NCBI RefSeq assembly: GCF_000016065.1
Contig: NC_009092.1
Location: 2,976,001-3,040,000 of the forward strand
Length of the DNA: 64,000 bases
Reading direction: 5' to 3'
Origin: Shewanella loihica PV-4
GTDB taxonomy: Bacteria; Pseudomonadota; Gammaproteobacteria; Enterobacterales; Shewanellaceae
A program made the translations under genes and the position numbers. Below the pieces are notes generated by a model. That model had not been told where the DNA came from, made no database searches, and worked only from the letters and a program-made list of their open reading frames with translations. Below, one piece after another: positions 63,632-64,000 of the stretch. Position 1 is the first letter of the stretch. Each line of letters opens with the position of its first letter.

Positions 63632-64000
63632 TTAATCCCACAGGAATTCGCGAAAATGCTTACGGCACACTGACTCGTAACTCTCGTTACCGCCGATGGC
63701 CACCTGCTCACCCTCTTTCATCGGGCGGCCTTCGCCATCGAGTCGCACCACCATGTTGGCCTTGCGACCACAATGACATATGGTCTTGAGTTCCACCAGC
63801 TTATCGGCCCAGGCTAACAGGTACTGACTGCCACTAAACAGCTCACCCTGGAAATCTGTCTTCAGGCCATAACAGAGCACAGGAATATCCATCACGTCGA
63901 CCACATAGGTCAGCTGTCTCACCTGCTCCTTGCTGAGAAACTGCGACTCATCGATCAAGATGCAGTGCAGGGTCTGCGCCTGACAAGCGGTTTTAACCAT
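63632..64000 (-). CDS. tdk: Thymidine kinase, 5' part outside the window
   Basis: Type II thymidine kinase that phosphorylates thymidine in the salvage pathway. The visible 122 residues equal the C-terminal two thirds of E. coli Tdk (205 aa): [15 protein letters not shown] with the Walker B Asp/Glu, [18 protein letters not shown], the zinc site starting [10 protein letters not shown] and later CRKHF, and the [14 protein letters not shown] lasso end. The Met at the window edge is internal; the P-loop half lies to the right. The 3' end is near a shared terminator. Confidence 0.94.
   Translation of the reverse strand: MVKTACQAQTLHCILIDESQFLSKEQVRQLTYVVDVMDIPVLCYGLKTDFQGELFSGSQYLLAWADKLVELKTICHCGRKANMVVRLDGEGRPMKEGEQVAIGGNESYESVCRKHFREFLWD

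Overview
The window looks like chromosomal DNA of a Shewanella species (gammaproteobacterium, moderate GC). The strongest evidence is the extracellular electron transfer locus at the left edge, in the order omcA (3' end only), mtrC, mtrA, mtrB. Its multihaem CXXCH proteins and porin agree closely with S. oneidensis sequences as I remember them. The liu operon, panP, a Shewanella-type gnd and an FNR/EtrA-type site before ompW also fit. Species is inferred from memory of protein sequences, not from a database search.

Layout. 1-6.6 kb: metal-reduction conduit genes, closed by a strong terminator. 6.6-16.7 kb: a CdaR-type sugar-diacid/glycerate regulator, a pseudouridine synthase, a TDT-family transporter with a divergent LysR regulator, then a gene-poor 1.2-kb stretch with one small membrane protein and a 90-bp nested inverted repeat. 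After that come a C26 glutamine amidotransferase (PuuD-like), a structured leader, a GntP-family permease and glycerate kinase. 16.8-28.9 kb: panP, a DCC-family protein, an AraC/AzlC/AzlD/NIPSNAP group, a VOC/GyrI/WYL-regulator group on the minus strand, a hexose phosphomutase, a PAS-GGDEF cyclase beside an orphan solute-binding protein, and an RluA-family enzyme. 28.9-40.2 kb: KefB/KefG-type K+ efflux, GNAT plus metA, two YbaY-like lipoproteins, two short-chain dehydrogenases, ompW, tesB and menA. 40.2-49.3 kb: a free-standing malate synthase G insert-domain protein divergent from a large XRE/ScfR-like regulator, then gnd, an OhrR/MarR regulator divergent from curA, an OmpV/MipA porin and small hypotheticals. 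49.6-60.6 kb: a PrpE-like acyl-CoA synthetase divergent from liuR-liuABCDE-scoAB, a complete leucine/isovalerate-to-acetyl-CoA route. 60.7-64 kb: an Aer-like chemoreceptor divergent from an orphan solute-binding protein, and the 3' part of tdk.

Functional links. MenA supplies menaquinone, the electron carrier upstream of Mtr respiration. CdaR, the GntP permease and glycerate kinase form a plausible glycerate/diacid module. LiuR probably controls both the liu operon and the divergent acyl-CoA synthetase.

The most unusual structure not explained by genes is a recurrent class of short degenerate tandem repeats (unit 7-17 bp, 2-9 copies). They sit in intergenic gaps, very often spanning or starting at a gene's stop codon, and twice lie in frame (15-bp units) inside N-terminal coding sequence. 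Two adjacent 14-bp arrays of unrelated sequence occupy one gap near 35.7-36.0 kb. I found no tRNA, rRNA, CRISPR array, insertion sequence or prophage.
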